Origin: Lewinella cohaerens DSM 23179
GTDB taxonomy: Bacteria > Bacteroidota > Bacteroidia > Chitinophagales > Saprospiraceae
Reading direction: 5' to 3'
Assembly: GCF_000379805.1 (NCBI RefSeq)
Contig: NZ_KB903554.1
Location: forward strand, 80,324-144,323
DNA length: 64,000 nucleotides
Positions 36,159 to 44,773 of the stretch are shown here, in pieces. Below the pieces are notes generated by a model. That model worked only from the letters and a program-made list of their open reading frames with translations, was not told the DNA's origin and did no database searches. Both the position numbers and the translations under genes were made by a program. How positions within the stretch are numbered: position 1 is the first letter of the stretch; the number at the start of each line of letters is the position of its first letter.

Positions 36159-37292
36159 ATGGAAATGTTGGTAAAAACACTGGCCGGGCTTGAAGATGTT
36201 CTTGCAGGAGAACTACAAAACCTAGGCGCAAAAAATATTACGGTCTTAAAAAGAGCCGTTACCTGTGAAGGAGATCAGGCACTGCTCTACCGAGCAAACC
36301 TATGGTTGCGTTGTGGCGTACGGATTTTAATTCCCATCAAGCAGTTCCACGCTCCCAATGAACAAGGGCTTTATGACGCTTTAAGGGAGATAGATTGGTC
36401 AAAGTATTTGCAACTGCATCAGACCTTTGCCATCCAGGCGGTTACCCAATCTCACCAGATGACTCACAGCCAGTATTTGGCACTAAAAACCAAAGATGCT
36501 ATTGCAGATTGGTTTCGTGACAAAACTGGAAAACGCCCAAGTGTCAATCCCAAATCGCCAGATATTCGGTTCAATCTGCACTTAGACAGCCGTAATGAGG
36601 CGACCCTTTCGCTAGACAGTTCAGGCGATGGCCTCCACCGGCGTGGCTATCGTACCGATGGTGGTGCGGCTCCATTAAATGAAGTCTTGGCTGCAGGAAT
36701 GGTCCAACTATCGGGTTGGAAAGCGGATCAGCCTTTTGTAGATATCATGTGTGGTTCTGGTACTATTCTTATCGAAGCTGCAATGTTTGCTGCCCGCCAA
36801 GCTCCAGGAATGTACCGAGATTTTGCTTTCCAAAACTGGCAGGACTTCTCGCCAGGTCTTTGGAAAGAAATAAAAATGGAAGCTCGAGCACAACGCCAAC
36901 CTTACGATATTCCAATTCTTGGTTGTGACAAGGATTTCAAAGCCATCAGAATAGCAGAAAACAATATCAACGCAGCCAACCTTGGTTCGTACATCCGAGT
37001 AAAGCGTAGTAGCTTCCAGCGATTCCTCCCTCCTGAAGGGCCTGGAACGGTAGTCACCAACCCACCTTATGGTTTGAGAATTGATCCGGAAGACATCAAT
37101 GGCCTTTACGGTGAAATCGGAGATAAACTAAAGACAGACTTTACGGGTTATCAGGCTTGGATACTCTCAGGTAACTTAAGAGCCATAAAAAGTGTCGGAC
37201 TGCGACCTTCTCGTAAGATTCATTTGTTAAACAGTCAGATTCCCTGTAAATTTCATAAATTCGAATTATACGCCGGGACGAAGAAGGGCTAG
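36159..37292 (+). CDS. THUMP-domain class I RNA methyltransferase (RlmL N-terminal type)
   Basis: 377 residues. An N-terminal THUMP RNA-binding region (about 1-155: VKTLAGLEDVLAGELQNLGA) precedes a Rossmann methyltransferase domain (UPF0020-type). Motif I is FVDIMCGSGTILIEAAMFA and the catalytic NPPY-type motif is VVTNPPYGLRI, used by enzymes that methylate the N2 of guanine. It corresponds to the RlmL half of E. coli RlmKL, which modifies G2445 of 23S rRNA; the RlmK half is absent, as is usual outside gammaproteobacteria. ATG at 36159, with a near -7 match CACCTTTG just upstream. Confidence 0.88.
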   Translation: MEMLVKTLAGLEDVLAGELQNLGAKNITVLKRAVTCEGDQALLYRANLWLRCGVRILIPIKQFHAPNEQGLYDALREIDWSKYLQLHQTFAIQAVTQSHQMTHSQYLALKTKDAIADWFRDKTGKRPSVNPKSPDIRFNLHLDSRNEATLSLDSSGDGLHRRGYRTDGGAAPLNEVLAAGMVQLSGWKADQPFVDIMCGSGTILIEAAMFAARQAPGMYRDFAFQNWQDFSPGLWKEIKMEARAQRQPYDIPILGCDKDFKAIRIAENNINAANLGSYIRVKRSSFQRFLPPEGPGTVVTNPPYGLRIDPEDINGLYGEIGDKLKTDFTGYQAWILSGNLRAIKSVGLRPSRKIHLLNSQIPCKFHKFELYAGTKKG

Positions 37293-37317
37293 GCGCATAT
37301 CTTTAAACAACTACCGC

Positions 37318-37722
37318 ATGAACAAATATTTATTGATTGGTTTGGGGTTCATGCTACTAGGCTGTAATTCCTTGTTTGGGCAAACAAAAGAAGTTATTGA
37401 GCAGCCAATGCTCTTGCTGCAAGAAAAGATAGCGTCTACTACTCCCCTTTCTTCTTTTATCAAAATATTCCCCGTTGGACTACCTTCTTTTTCAGAGGTA
37501 TCAACGGCCCCTGCTTACTTATCTCCTTTGACGCTAAGTAGTTCCTCCTTAGCACTCGAACAACAACCTAATTGTTATTCCGCCGCAGACTTGGCTTTCT
37601 TTTGCCGATTGGAAGTAAAGCTAGAGCAGGCAACAAAAATGCCCGTTCGTTTCCGATTAGGAGATGTACAACAAGTTGATTATCTGGAAGGAAAATTCAC
37701 AGGTTGGCGCTACGGATACTAA
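37318..37722 (+). CDS. small hypothetical lipoprotein
   Basis: 134 residues. The N-terminus MNKYLLIGLGFMLLGC is a signal peptide with a likely lipobox (LLGC, Cys16). The mature part has no recognisable domain. It has a Ser/Thr/Leu-rich middle, two further Cys (in PNCYSAADLAFFC, about residues 83-93) that may form a disulfide, and ends FTGWRYGY. It lies 25 bp after the RNA methyltransferase gene and could share its transcript. Codon use looks like that of its neighbours, and the short N-terminal signal supports a real gene. No function is assigned. Confidence 0.6.
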   Translation: MNKYLLIGLGFMLLGCNSLFGQTKEVIEQPMLLLQEKIASTTPLSSFIKIFPVGLPSFSEVSTAPAYLSPLTLSSSSLALEQQPNCYSAADLAFFCRLEVKLEQATKMPVRFRLGDVQQVDYLEGKFTGWRYGY

Positions 37723-37845
37723 AGCCTATCTTGATAGCTTTCGTAGAAACGCAAAATTCAGACTTCACAATTTTATCGATACTGGTTATATTACTTGCTG
37801 GTTGCTGCTATGATGGTGACAAAGGGCTTTCGCACTAGCGTAAAG

Positions 37846-37853
37846 TACTTTTG
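37846..37853 (+). promoter_or_regulatory. TACTTTTG -7 promoter element upstream of pyruvate carboxylase
   Basis: Exact TAnnTTTG match 54 bp before the start codon at 37908. No strong -33 element is visible. Likely the promoter of the pyc gene because the gap of 185 bp upstream contains no other gene. Confidence 0.4.
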
Positions 37854-37907
37854 TGTCGCTTTTTCTAACACTTAGCCGAACCACACACTAAAAAATCAAC
37901 TGTCCCC

Positions 37908-40900
37908 ATGCCCAAAAAGATCCAAAGGTTCAAAAAAATTCTTGTCGCCAATCGGGGCGAAATTGCTATCCGTATTCTCCGTGCAGCCTCTGAGTTGAAG
38001 TTGCGGACCATGGCGATGTATACCTTTGAGGACCGTTATAGCCTGCACAGATATAAAGCTGATGAAGCTTATCAAATTGGACCGGATGATGAGCCTTTAA
38101 AGCCTTATCTCGATATAGAAGCGATTATCAAACTAGCCAAAGAAAAGGGCGTTGATGCCATCCATCCAGGCTACGGTTTCCTTAGCGAAAATGTTAATTT
38201 TGCCCGTCGCTGTCGGGAAGAAGGCATTGCTTTTGTAGGGCCCAGCCCTGAGGCTATGGAACGTCTCGGGGATAAGATGGCGGCTAAAGTGCTTGCCCGG
38301 GCAGTAGATGTGCCACTCATTGAAGATTCTCAGCAGGATCTTGACAATGCTGAAATTGCACTGGCCGAAGCTCAGAGAATAGGTTATCCTATTATGATCA
38401 AAGCCGCCTCTGGTGGTGGCGGACGCGGAATGCGAGTCGTTCGCAATGATGAACAACTGGTAACGGAGTATCACGAAGCAAAAGGAGAAGCTAAGACTGC
38501 ATTTGGAGACGACACCGTCTTTCTTGAAAAATATATTGAAGAACCCAAGCACATTGAGGTTCAGATACTTGGAGACCAGCAGGGCAATATTGTACACCTT
38601 TACGAACGCGACTGCTCTGTACAACGCAGGTTCCAGAAAGTTGTTGAAGTTGCGCCAAGTATTACCCTGAAAAAGGAAACGAGGGAGAAGCTTTACGAAT
38701 ATGCCATTCGCCTTGGCAAGGAAGTTAATTACAGTTGTGCCGGGACCGTAGAGTTCCTCGTAGACAAGGAGGAAAATATTTATTTCATTGAGGTAAATCC
38801 TCGGATTCAGGTAGAGCATACCATTACAGAAGAGATTACAGGTATTGATCTGGTGCGGTCTCAAATCCTCATCACTATGGGGTATCCTCTTGCACATAAG
38901 ACGATCTTTATCAGAAACCAGGATGATGTAAAAATCAATGGTTTCGCTATTCAGTGCCGTGTAACGACAGAAGACCCTCAGAATGGCTTTAAGCCAGATT
39001 ATGGCACCTTAATCGCCTATCGTTCAGCTTCCGGCATGGGTATCCGCCTCGATGCAGGTAGTGCGTTCCCTGGTGCTAAGATCAGCCCCTATTTTGACTC
39101 CATGCTCGTAAAGGTTACCGCTTGGGGTAGAACGCTTGACGGAGCTAGTGAACGTCTTCACCGTGCCTTACGTGAATTCCGTATTCGTGGTGTAAAAACC
39201 AACATTGGGTTCTTGCTAAATCTTTTGCAAAATCCAACTTTCAAGAAAGGACAGGCGACGGTAGGTTTTATTCCTGCCCACCCCGAGCTACTAAAAACAC
39301 CCAACTGGAAAGACCGCGGCACCAAACTGGTGAGCTATCTCGCAGAGGTTAATATCAACGGTAATGCTGATGTTAAATACCACGACAAAACGAAGGTTTT
39401 CCTAAAACCTCAGGTGCCTGCTTTTGTAAAAGAAAATCCATTCCCGCAAGGCAGTAAAGATCGTCTTACGCAATTAGGCCGCGAAGGTTTTATCGCAGAC
39501 CTAAAGGCAGACTCGAAAATTCATTACACCGATACTACCTTCCGCGATGGGCACCAGAGTTTACTAGCGACGCGCATGCGCACTTTTGACATGCTCCAGG
39601 TTGCCGAAAGCTTTGCCCAACAGCACGGTGCCGACGTCTTCAGTATGGAAGTATGGGGCGGTGCTACTTTTGATGTGGCCATGCGTTTCCTCAAGGAAGA
39701 CCCCTGGAAACGATTAGCTCAGCTACGCAAAGCAATGCCTAACGTACTGTTGCAGATGCTTTTGCGTGGATCAAATGCAGTAGGCTATACTGCTTATCCA
39801 GACAACTTAGTTGTTCGCTTTATTGAGGAAGCTGCCGAAACGGGTGTTGATATTTTCCGCATTTTCGACTCCCTTAACTGGGTCGATAATATGGCCACCA
39901 GTATTAAGACCGTGAGGGAAAACACCAACAGTTTGGCCGAAGCCTGTATCTGTTATTCCGGGGATATTACCGATCCTGGCAAGACTAAATTCACCCTTCA
40001 GTATTACCTGGACATGGCCAAGGAGCTGGAGGATCACGGTGCTCACATCATCGCCATTAAAGACATGGCAGGACTATTGAAACCGTTAGCGGCAGAGCTT
40101 TTGGTTAGCAGGTTAAAAGAAACTGTCGACACGCCGATTCACTTGCATACGCATGATACGAGTAGCATACAAGCGGCAACCTATCTAAAAGCTATTGAAG
40201 CTGGCGTAGATGTGGTGGATGTATCAATAAGTGCCCTCTCGGGGCTCACTTCACAGCCCAATTTCAATTCTGTGGTCGCGATGATGCAAGGCCATGAACG
40301 GGAGAACAAAATTGACTTGCCTTCACTCAATGCTTACAGTGCTTACTGGGAAAGCGTGAGGGCTTACTACTACCCTTTCGAGACGGAGTTACGCGCCGGT
40401 ACTGCCAGCGTTTACGAGCACGAAATCCCCGGTGGACAATACTCGAACCTGCGGCCACAAGCCCGGGGATTGGGGTTGGAAGAACAGTTTGAAACCATCA
40501 AAGCCAATTACCAAGCGGCCAACGATCTTTTTGGTGGCTTAATCAAGGTGACTCCTTCTTCCAAGGTCGTGGGAGATATGGCCATGTTTATGACCAGCAA
40601 CGACCTCACAAAGGAAGACGTTCTCGAAAGAGGCAACAAGCTGGCCTTCCCTGACAGTGTAAAAGCACTGATGCGTGGAGATTTGGGTCAGATAAACGGA
40701 GGGTTTCCTAAAGAGATTCAACAGCTGGTCCTCAAGGAAGAAGTCCCTTACACCGAGCGCCCTAATGCTCACATGGAACCCATTGATTTTGACAAGGAAC
40801 TCAAGGCTTTCAAAAAGAACTTCGGTAAGGATTTAGGGATCAAAGATTTACTTTCCTATCTGCTTTATCCCAAAGTTTATCAAGATTATTCCGACTTCCG

Positions 40901-41360
40901 CGAAGAGTTTGGTGAAATCAGCAACTTGCCTAGTCCTGCTTTCTTTTATGGTTTGAAACCTAATGAAGAAATCATGGTGACCATTGCTCCTGGTAAAACC
41001 ATCATGATCAGGTATCTCAACAGCACTGCTGCTGATGACCTGGGTAACAGACTCGTATTCTTTACTTTAAACGGGCAGACTCGGTCTGTACAGCTTCGCG
41101 ATCGCAATCTGAAGGTTGAGCGTGTAATGAATCGTAAAGCCAGTGGCGATAAAGAAATCGGCGTACCACTGCAAGGAAATCTCAGCAAGATATTGGTGAA
41201 AGAAGGGCAGGAAATCAAAGAGAATGCTCCTCTATTCATCATTGAAGCGATGAAAATGGAGAGTACTATTACTTCGCCCGTAGCCGGTATCGTGAAGAAG
41301 GTTCACTTGAAAGAGAAGACGCTGGTACAGCAGGATGATTTGGTAATAGAGTTGGAATAA
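37908..41360 (+). CDS. pyc: pyruvate carboxylase
   Basis: 1150-residue single-chain biotin enzyme that carboxylates pyruvate to oxaloacetate with ATP and bicarbonate, feeding the citrate cycle and gluconeogenesis. Biotin carboxylase domain about 1-460 (KILVANRGEIAIRILRAASE, ATP-grasp KAASGGGGRGMRVVR, FIEVNPRIQVEHTITEEITG). Carboxyltransferase domain about 540-820 (DTTFRDGHQSLLATRMRT, with metal ligands HLHTHDTSS). PYC/OADA allosteric region about 830-1050. Biotinyl domain about 1080-1150, with the carrier lysine in FIIEAMKMEST. The length is normal and all catalytic parts are present. Monocistronic by position. Confidence 0.97.
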   Translation: MPKKIQRFKKILVANRGEIAIRILRAASELKLRTMAMYTFEDRYSLHRYKADEAYQIGPDDEPLKPYLDIEAIIKLAKEKGVDAIHPGYGFLSENVNFARRCREEGIAFVGPSPEAMERLGDKMAAKVLARAVDVPLIEDSQQDLDNAEIALAEAQRIGYPIMIKAASGGGGRGMRVVRNDEQLVTEYHEAKGEAKTAFGDDTVFLEKYIEEPKHIEVQILGDQQGNIVHLYERDCSVQRRFQKVVEVAPSITLKKETREKLYEYAIRLGKEVNYSCAGTVEFLVDKEENIYFIEVNPRIQVEHTITEEITGIDLVRSQILITMGYPLAHKTIFIRNQDDVKINGFAIQCRVTTEDPQNGFKPDYGTLIAYRSASGMGIRLDAGSAFPGAKISPYFDSMLVKVTAWGRTLDGASERLHRALREFRIRGVKTNIGFLLNLLQNPTFKKGQATVGFIPAHPELLKTPNWKDRGTKLVSYLAEVNINGNADVKYHDKTKVFLKPQVPAFVKENPFPQGSKDRLTQLGREGFIADLKADSKIHYTDTTFRDGHQSLLATRMRTFDMLQVAESFAQQHGADVFSMEVWGGATFDVAMRFLKEDPWKRLAQLRKAMPNVLLQMLLRGSNAVGYTAYPDNLVVRFIEEAAETGVDIFRIFDSLNWVDNMATSIKTVRENTNSLAEACICYSGDITDPGKTKFTLQYYLDMAKELEDHGAHIIAIKDMAGLLKPLAAELLVSRLKETVDTPIHLHTHDTSSIQAATYLKAIEAGVDVVDVSISALSGLTSQPNFNSVVAMMQGHERENKIDLPSLNAYSAYWESVRAYYYPFETELRAGTASVYEHEIPGGQYSNLRPQARGLGLEEQFETIKANYQAANDLFGGLIKVTPSSKVVGDMAMFMTSNDLTKEDVLERGNKLAFPDSVKALMRGDLGQINGGFPKEIQQLVLKEEVPYTERPNAHMEPIDFDKELKAFKKNFGKDLGIKDLLSYLLYPKVYQDYSDFREEFGEISNLPSPAFFYGLKPNEEIMVTIAPGKTIMIRYLNSTAADDLGNRLVFFTLNGQTRSVQLRDRNLKVERVMNRKASGDKEIGVPLQGNLSKILVKEGQEIKENAPLFIIEAMKMESTITSPVAGIVKKVHLKEKTLVQQDDLVIELE

Positions 41361-41384
41361 GCGCTAAGAACTTGTTCCATTTGG

Positions 41385-41460
41385 TAAGGTGTAAGTCACT
41401 ATTTTAAATTAAATATTGATTTTAAAAAATTGATTGTTAATTTTAGTGAATTACACCTTA
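41385..41460. promoter_or_regulatory. inverted repeat flanking an AT-rich stretch upstream of the CUB/P-domain protein gene
   Basis: Perfect 10-bp arms TAAGGTGTAA (41385-41394) and TTACACCTTA (41451-41460), with ACT/AGT also pairing inside, enclose 56 bp of very AT-rich DNA. The right arm ends 14 bp before the ATG at 41475. It could be an operator pair, a leader hairpin masking the start region, or a terminator-like fold after pyc. Confidence 0.4.
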
Positions 41461-41474
41461 CTAAACACCAACTA

Positions 41475-43427
41475 ATGCGCACTCTCAAATTTTTCTTCTC
41501 AGTTCTATTTCTTTTTCTAGGCATTTATTCCCCAATCATCGCCCAAGATTACATTATGGACGGCAGTCCAATAACGGATTGTAGCGGCGTTTTTTTTGAT
41601 CCAGGAGGAGACGATGATTACGAAGCTAACACGACCCTCTCTACATTGATTTGCAGTGATGGTACAGGAAGCACTCATAGCTTATTGCAGTTTTCTAGCA
41701 TCCAGGTGCTGCCTGGCGATACCCTGCGATTCTATGACGGCAACGATGCCTCTGCGCCATTGCTCACCCCGCCGGTGAGCATTCATTCAGGTATTCCATT
41801 TTCCGTGCAAGCGACAGCCGCTAATTTGACCGGTTGCCTTTACGTGGAATTTAGCAGTGATGATGAAGGGGAAAGCGATGGTTGGGAAGCTACAATTGCC
41901 TGCTTATCCTCCTGTCAACCCATAATAGCGGACATAGCGAGCATGCCACCTGCCATACCGAACACCCCTTTTATCGATATCTGCCCTGGCGATACAGTAC
42001 GCTTTGATGCACAAGCCATTTTCCCTCAGAACGGACTTGTTTATCCTCAAGACTTGACGACCAGTACGATCAATTGGCAGTTTGGTGACGGAACCTTTAA
42101 TAACAGCTCTCAGGTTGAGAAGGTCTTTACCGAGCCTGGATTCTATTTGGTGCAACTGAACATTACCGATGAAATGGGTTGTCCTACCGTAAATATTCCT
42201 TTCCGTTTTGTCAGGGTGTCTCCGGGAATTAGCCTTGCTGCAAGCGAATTGCTACAAGATACCTATTGCTGGGGCGATACTATTCTATTGTATACCCTGC
42301 TCGACTCACTTAATAACATTCCCGGTTTTACCCTTCTACCTTCCACTTTGGTTACTTACAGTGCGGGAGCACTTGGTGACACGCTACTGCTGCCCGATGG
42401 GTCAGGAGGACAATATGAATCGGCGATTACTTTTAATCAGTTTCCGGCAGGTGCTACCGTCGGTGACGAAAATCCATTAGACAGCCTTTGGATGGATTTA
42501 GAACATTCCTACTCCGGAGACTTGGACATAGAATTGGTTTGTCCCAATGGAAATAGTATTTATCTACTAGACTACCCTAGCGGAATTGGGTCTACCAACT
42601 TTGGAGAACCCTTTGCCAATAACCCTGTTGACGGTGTATCTTCCGATATCACTTTTGGTATCCCCTACCGATACACCTTTGTTCCAGAAAGCACCAATGG
42701 CACCTTGATCGAATTTGATGTCAACGCCCCAACTTATTCTTACACCACAGTTCCCAGTGATGTCGATGGCAACATTTACACCTATACGGACACTTATTTC
42801 CCGGCAGGAAGCTACGAGCCTGAAGATAGCTTCAACGATTTGCAAGGCTGCCCATTAAATGGAGAATGGAAGATAAGAGTAACAGATAATTTAGGCCTGG
42901 ATAATGGCGTCATCTTCTCGTGGGGGATCAATGTAGAAGGCGAGATTGAAGCTAATGGAGAAGAAATCGTAAGCGCTGCTACCTGGTACTGGGAAAATAG
43001 CGACGATATCCTCTTTCAAAACCTGGACAGTATTATTATCCTCCCACTAGGCATTGGCCTGACGACCTTACAGTTTACCATTGAAGATAATCTAGGCTGC
43101 CTTACCGATACCACCATCACACTGGAAATCCTCCCCAGTGATGATCCAAACTGTATGGTTAACGATGCCGAATACCTTTTAGAGAACGACGCCTGGGCCA
43201 TCTACCCCAACCCTTTCAATGACAACTTCACGGTAAAAATTAACGATTCTCCGGCCCGCTATCAGCTTGAAGTCTACAATGCTTTAGGTCAAAAAACGAT
43301 AAGCAAGAATTTTGCAAATGAGGAAAATATTTCTACAGAAAATTGGTCCGCAGGTATCTATTTTTTACGAATAAAAGATCAAGAAGGCCACGTTTTGGTA
43401 GTGGATCAGTTGGTGAAGGTGCGGTAG
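41475..43427 (+). CDS. T9SS type A sorted surface protein with CUB, PKD and P-domains
   Basis: 650 residues; the ATG at 41475 (MRTLKFFFSVLFLFLGIYS) gives a clean signal peptide ending IIAQ, unlike the upstream TTG at 41430. Domains: CUB-like about 26-145, PKD about 170-260 (INWQFGDGTFNNSSQVEK), P-like domain about 320-505 (LEHSYSGDLDIELVCPNGNS). A linker follows, and then a C-terminal type A sorting domain (about 575-650) starting AIYPNPFNDNFTVKI and ending LVVDQLVKVR. The first 500 residues closely match the N-terminus of the 1542-residue protein at 19213, including almost identical stretches, so the two are paralogues. The tail differs, which predicts a different attachment after T9SS export. 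Ligand unknown. Confidence 0.92.
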   Translation: MRTLKFFFSVLFLFLGIYSPIIAQDYIMDGSPITDCSGVFFDPGGDDDYEANTTLSTLICSDGTGSTHSLLQFSSIQVLPGDTLRFYDGNDASAPLLTPPVSIHSGIPFSVQATAANLTGCLYVEFSSDDEGESDGWEATIACLSSCQPIIADIASMPPAIPNTPFIDICPGDTVRFDAQAIFPQNGLVYPQDLTTSTINWQFGDGTFNNSSQVEKVFTEPGFYLVQLNITDEMGCPTVNIPFRFVRVSPGISLAASELLQDTYCWGDTILLYTLLDSLNNIPGFTLLPSTLVTYSAGALGDTLLLPDGSGGQYESAITFNQFPAGATVGDENPLDSLWMDLEHSYSGDLDIELVCPNGNSIYLLDYPSGIGSTNFGEPFANNPVDGVSSDITFGIPYRYTFVPESTNGTLIEFDVNAPTYSYTTVPSDVDGNIYTYTDTYFPAGSYEPEDSFNDLQGCPLNGEWKIRVTDNLGLDNGVIFSWGINVEGEIEANGEEIVSAATWYWENSDDILFQNLDSIIILPLGIGLTTLQFTIEDNLGCLTDTTITLEILPSDDPNCMVNDAEYLLENDAWAIYPNPFNDNFTVKINDSPARYQLEVYNALGQKTISKNFANEENISTENWSAGIYFLRIKDQEGHVLVVDQLVKVR

Positions 43428-43457
43428 TGGTGTACTGAAATCAGAGTAAGGAGCTGG

Positions 43458-43814
43458 ATGAATGAATACTCATTTATAGTACCTATGAAAATGAATCCCA
43501 AACAGTATTTTTTGACACTGGGAGTAATACTCTTATTCTTAGGATTTGTACTCCTATTTTCCTTAAATAGTACAACAACTCTCCATTTTGGAGCAGGTAT
43601 TGTTGATGTCTTCTATTGTTTTGGTATTGGTATTCTTGAGGTAATATTGTTGGTGTACCTTTTGGATAACATCTATTACAAAACAGTTAAAGTCATAGAA
43701 TTACAGCATTATGAAATTCTTGTTTTTTATGTTATAATGTCTCTACTGATATTCCTCAAATTTACATTTCTAAGAGGCTCAATGAGTCCTTGGAATGGTC
43801 AAATTTTTTTTTAG
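43458..43814 (+). CDS. small hypothetical membrane protein
   Basis: 118 residues with three hydrophobic segments at about 18-36, 45-70 and 84-103. The ATG at 43458 is preceded by GGAGCTGG; an internal ATG (MKMNPKQYFL) at 43485 is an alternative. No known family is recognised. It sits in a patch of low-GC DNA between two T9SS surface-protein genes, next to another small membrane protein and a toxin-like relic, so it is probably accessory DNA. It could be a real gene of unknown role. Confidence 0.5.
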   Translation: MNEYSFIVPMKMNPKQYFLTLGVILLFLGFVLLFSLNSTTTLHFGAGIVDVFYCFGIGILEVILLVYLLDNIYYKTVKVIELQHYEILVFYVIMSLLIFLKFTFLRGSMSPWNGQIFF

Positions 43815-43994
43815 ATCGCCCGACGACTGATTAGTTATCTGATTTGTGCGTGAGTATGGCCGAAGAGCCTGCACTAAGTGCAATATAGCCTCCCAGTCAG
43901 CAGATAACTAGCTAGTAGCCGCCGGTTGGGAGACCAGCGAAATATACATGTTAGTTTGGAAACTAACATGCGCGATGCAATACTACCCCTAATT
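43815..43994. repeat. dyad-rich intergenic segment in the low-GC islet
   Basis: Several perfect dyads are packed together: AGTTATCTG near 43840 pairs with CAGATAACT near 43900, TGCACT/AGTGCA lies around 43870, and an 11-bp palindrome CATGTTAGTTT (43947-43957) / AAACTAACATG (43960-43970) has only two bases between the arms. The nested arrangement suggests a structured RNA or remains of a small mobile element. No family is recognised. Confidence 0.35.
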
Positions 43995-44417
43995 ATGAAA
44001 AAGTTCATTGACCTCTATGTAAGTCTTTTTGTTGAGATCTCCGAGTTCAGAAGAATTAACATGCATGGTAAGAATAATGAATTCCCAACGCTGCTTTTAA
44101 TATCTATCATTAGTTACTTGTACCTAGTAATTATACTGTATTTATTATCCTATCTAATGGGTTTTCAAGCAGAGTTCTTCTTGGTTATGGGAAATAAATA
44201 CTGCTCACTAGTATTCTTAACCACCAGTGCTTTCATACACTGGTGGTTATTTTTTAAAAAATACGGACTTAGTCAAATATCAAACGATGTTGAAGATATA
44301 TCTAAGGGAAAAATGTTTTTTCATAGAAAGATAAGGAAAGGGGCAATGATTCTGTACGTAACATTACCATTCGTTATAACCTTCTCATTTCTCTTATATA
44401 AATCTATTAATGGTTAG
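43995..44417 (+). CDS. small hypothetical membrane protein
   Basis: 140 residues from the ATG at 43995 (MKKFIDLYVSLFVEI); an in-frame ATG at 43968 lies inside a palindrome and is less likely. Three hydrophobic segments are seen at about 30-55, 65-85 and 112-133, with a basic tail. No family is recognised. Base composition is clearly AT-richer than the surrounding surface-protein genes. Together with the protein at 43458 and the toxin-like fragment at 44493, this marks an accessory islet. Function unknown. Confidence 0.5.
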   Translation: MKKFIDLYVSLFVEISEFRRINMHGKNNEFPTLLLISIISYLYLVIILYLLSYLMGFQAEFFLVMGNKYCSLVFLTTSAFIHWWLFFKKYGLSQISNDVEDISKGKMFFHRKIRKGAMILYVTLPFVITFSFLLYKSING

Positions 44418-44492
44418 TGTTTTATTTTAATACGCTCATACAAAAGGAGATAGAATCTGTGATTTCACCTAGTTATTAGAGGCTGAATCACA

Positions 44493-44570
44493 ATGGCTAA
44501 CATCTATAAAGTAGTTGTAACGCATGATGCAAAAAACAACCTTCGCGAGATTATCGAGTACAAAGGGTAG
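44493..44570 (+). pseudogene. remnant of a ParE/RelE-type toxin gene
   Basis: A 25-codon reading frame starts at the ATG at 44493: MANIYKVVVTHDAKNN, then LREIIEYKG and a stop. The pattern matches the usual beginning of ParE/RelE toxins (short strand YKVxxxxxA, then a helix DLxEIIxYI), which are normally about 95-100 residues. The rest of the toxin is missing and no antitoxin gene is next to it, so it looks like a decayed toxin-antitoxin module. Similarity is short, so this is a moderate call. It sits in the low-GC islet. Confidence 0.45.
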
Positions 44571-44658
44571 CTAAAAAAAATACCGTAAATTTAGGCCGGT
44601 TACGAGCTTGTTTAGACCTTATTCCTACTGCGAACTAACGCTTTACGAACCTGACTTC

Positions 44659-44702
44659 GCTGCAAAATACTCGTTTAGCCCGCTAAACTCGAATTTTGCA
44701 GC
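44659..44702. repeat. imperfect 21-bp inverted repeat
   Basis: The left arm 44659-44679 begins GCTGCAAAAT and ends TTTAGC. The right arm 44682-44702 begins GCTAAA and ends ATTTTGCAGC. They pair at 18 of 21 positions, with the mismatches near the centre of each arm and two bases between them. It may be a transcription terminator without T-tract or one copy of a dispersed palindromic repeat. It lies 72 bp upstream of the 1915-residue protein gene. Confidence 0.5.
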
Positions 44703-44773
44703 TTCGCCAGAACCGTAAATCTTTAATTCTCGTGACGAAAGCGTTCAAAACAAACTCTTAAAAATCCTAAAAC

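Larger units (their letters stand above)
44418..44773. other. gap with toxin relic and hairpin, upstream of the 1915-residue protein gene
   Basis: Apart from the ParE/RelE-like remnant at 44493-44570 and the imperfect hairpin at 44659-44702, no gene is seen. No TAnnTTTG element close to the start at 44774 was found. Confidence 0.4.

Noticed and set aside
38133-38897. 254-codon antisense frame within pyruvate carboxylase
   Set aside because: The sense strand encodes the complete, highly conserved biotin carboxylase domain; the antisense protein has no recognisable features.
43926-43994. Longer N-terminus for the membrane protein ending at 44417
   Set aside because: The longer frame begins with TTG and runs through a perfect palindrome and a dyad-rich intergenic segment; the ATG at 43995 gives a normal N-terminus.
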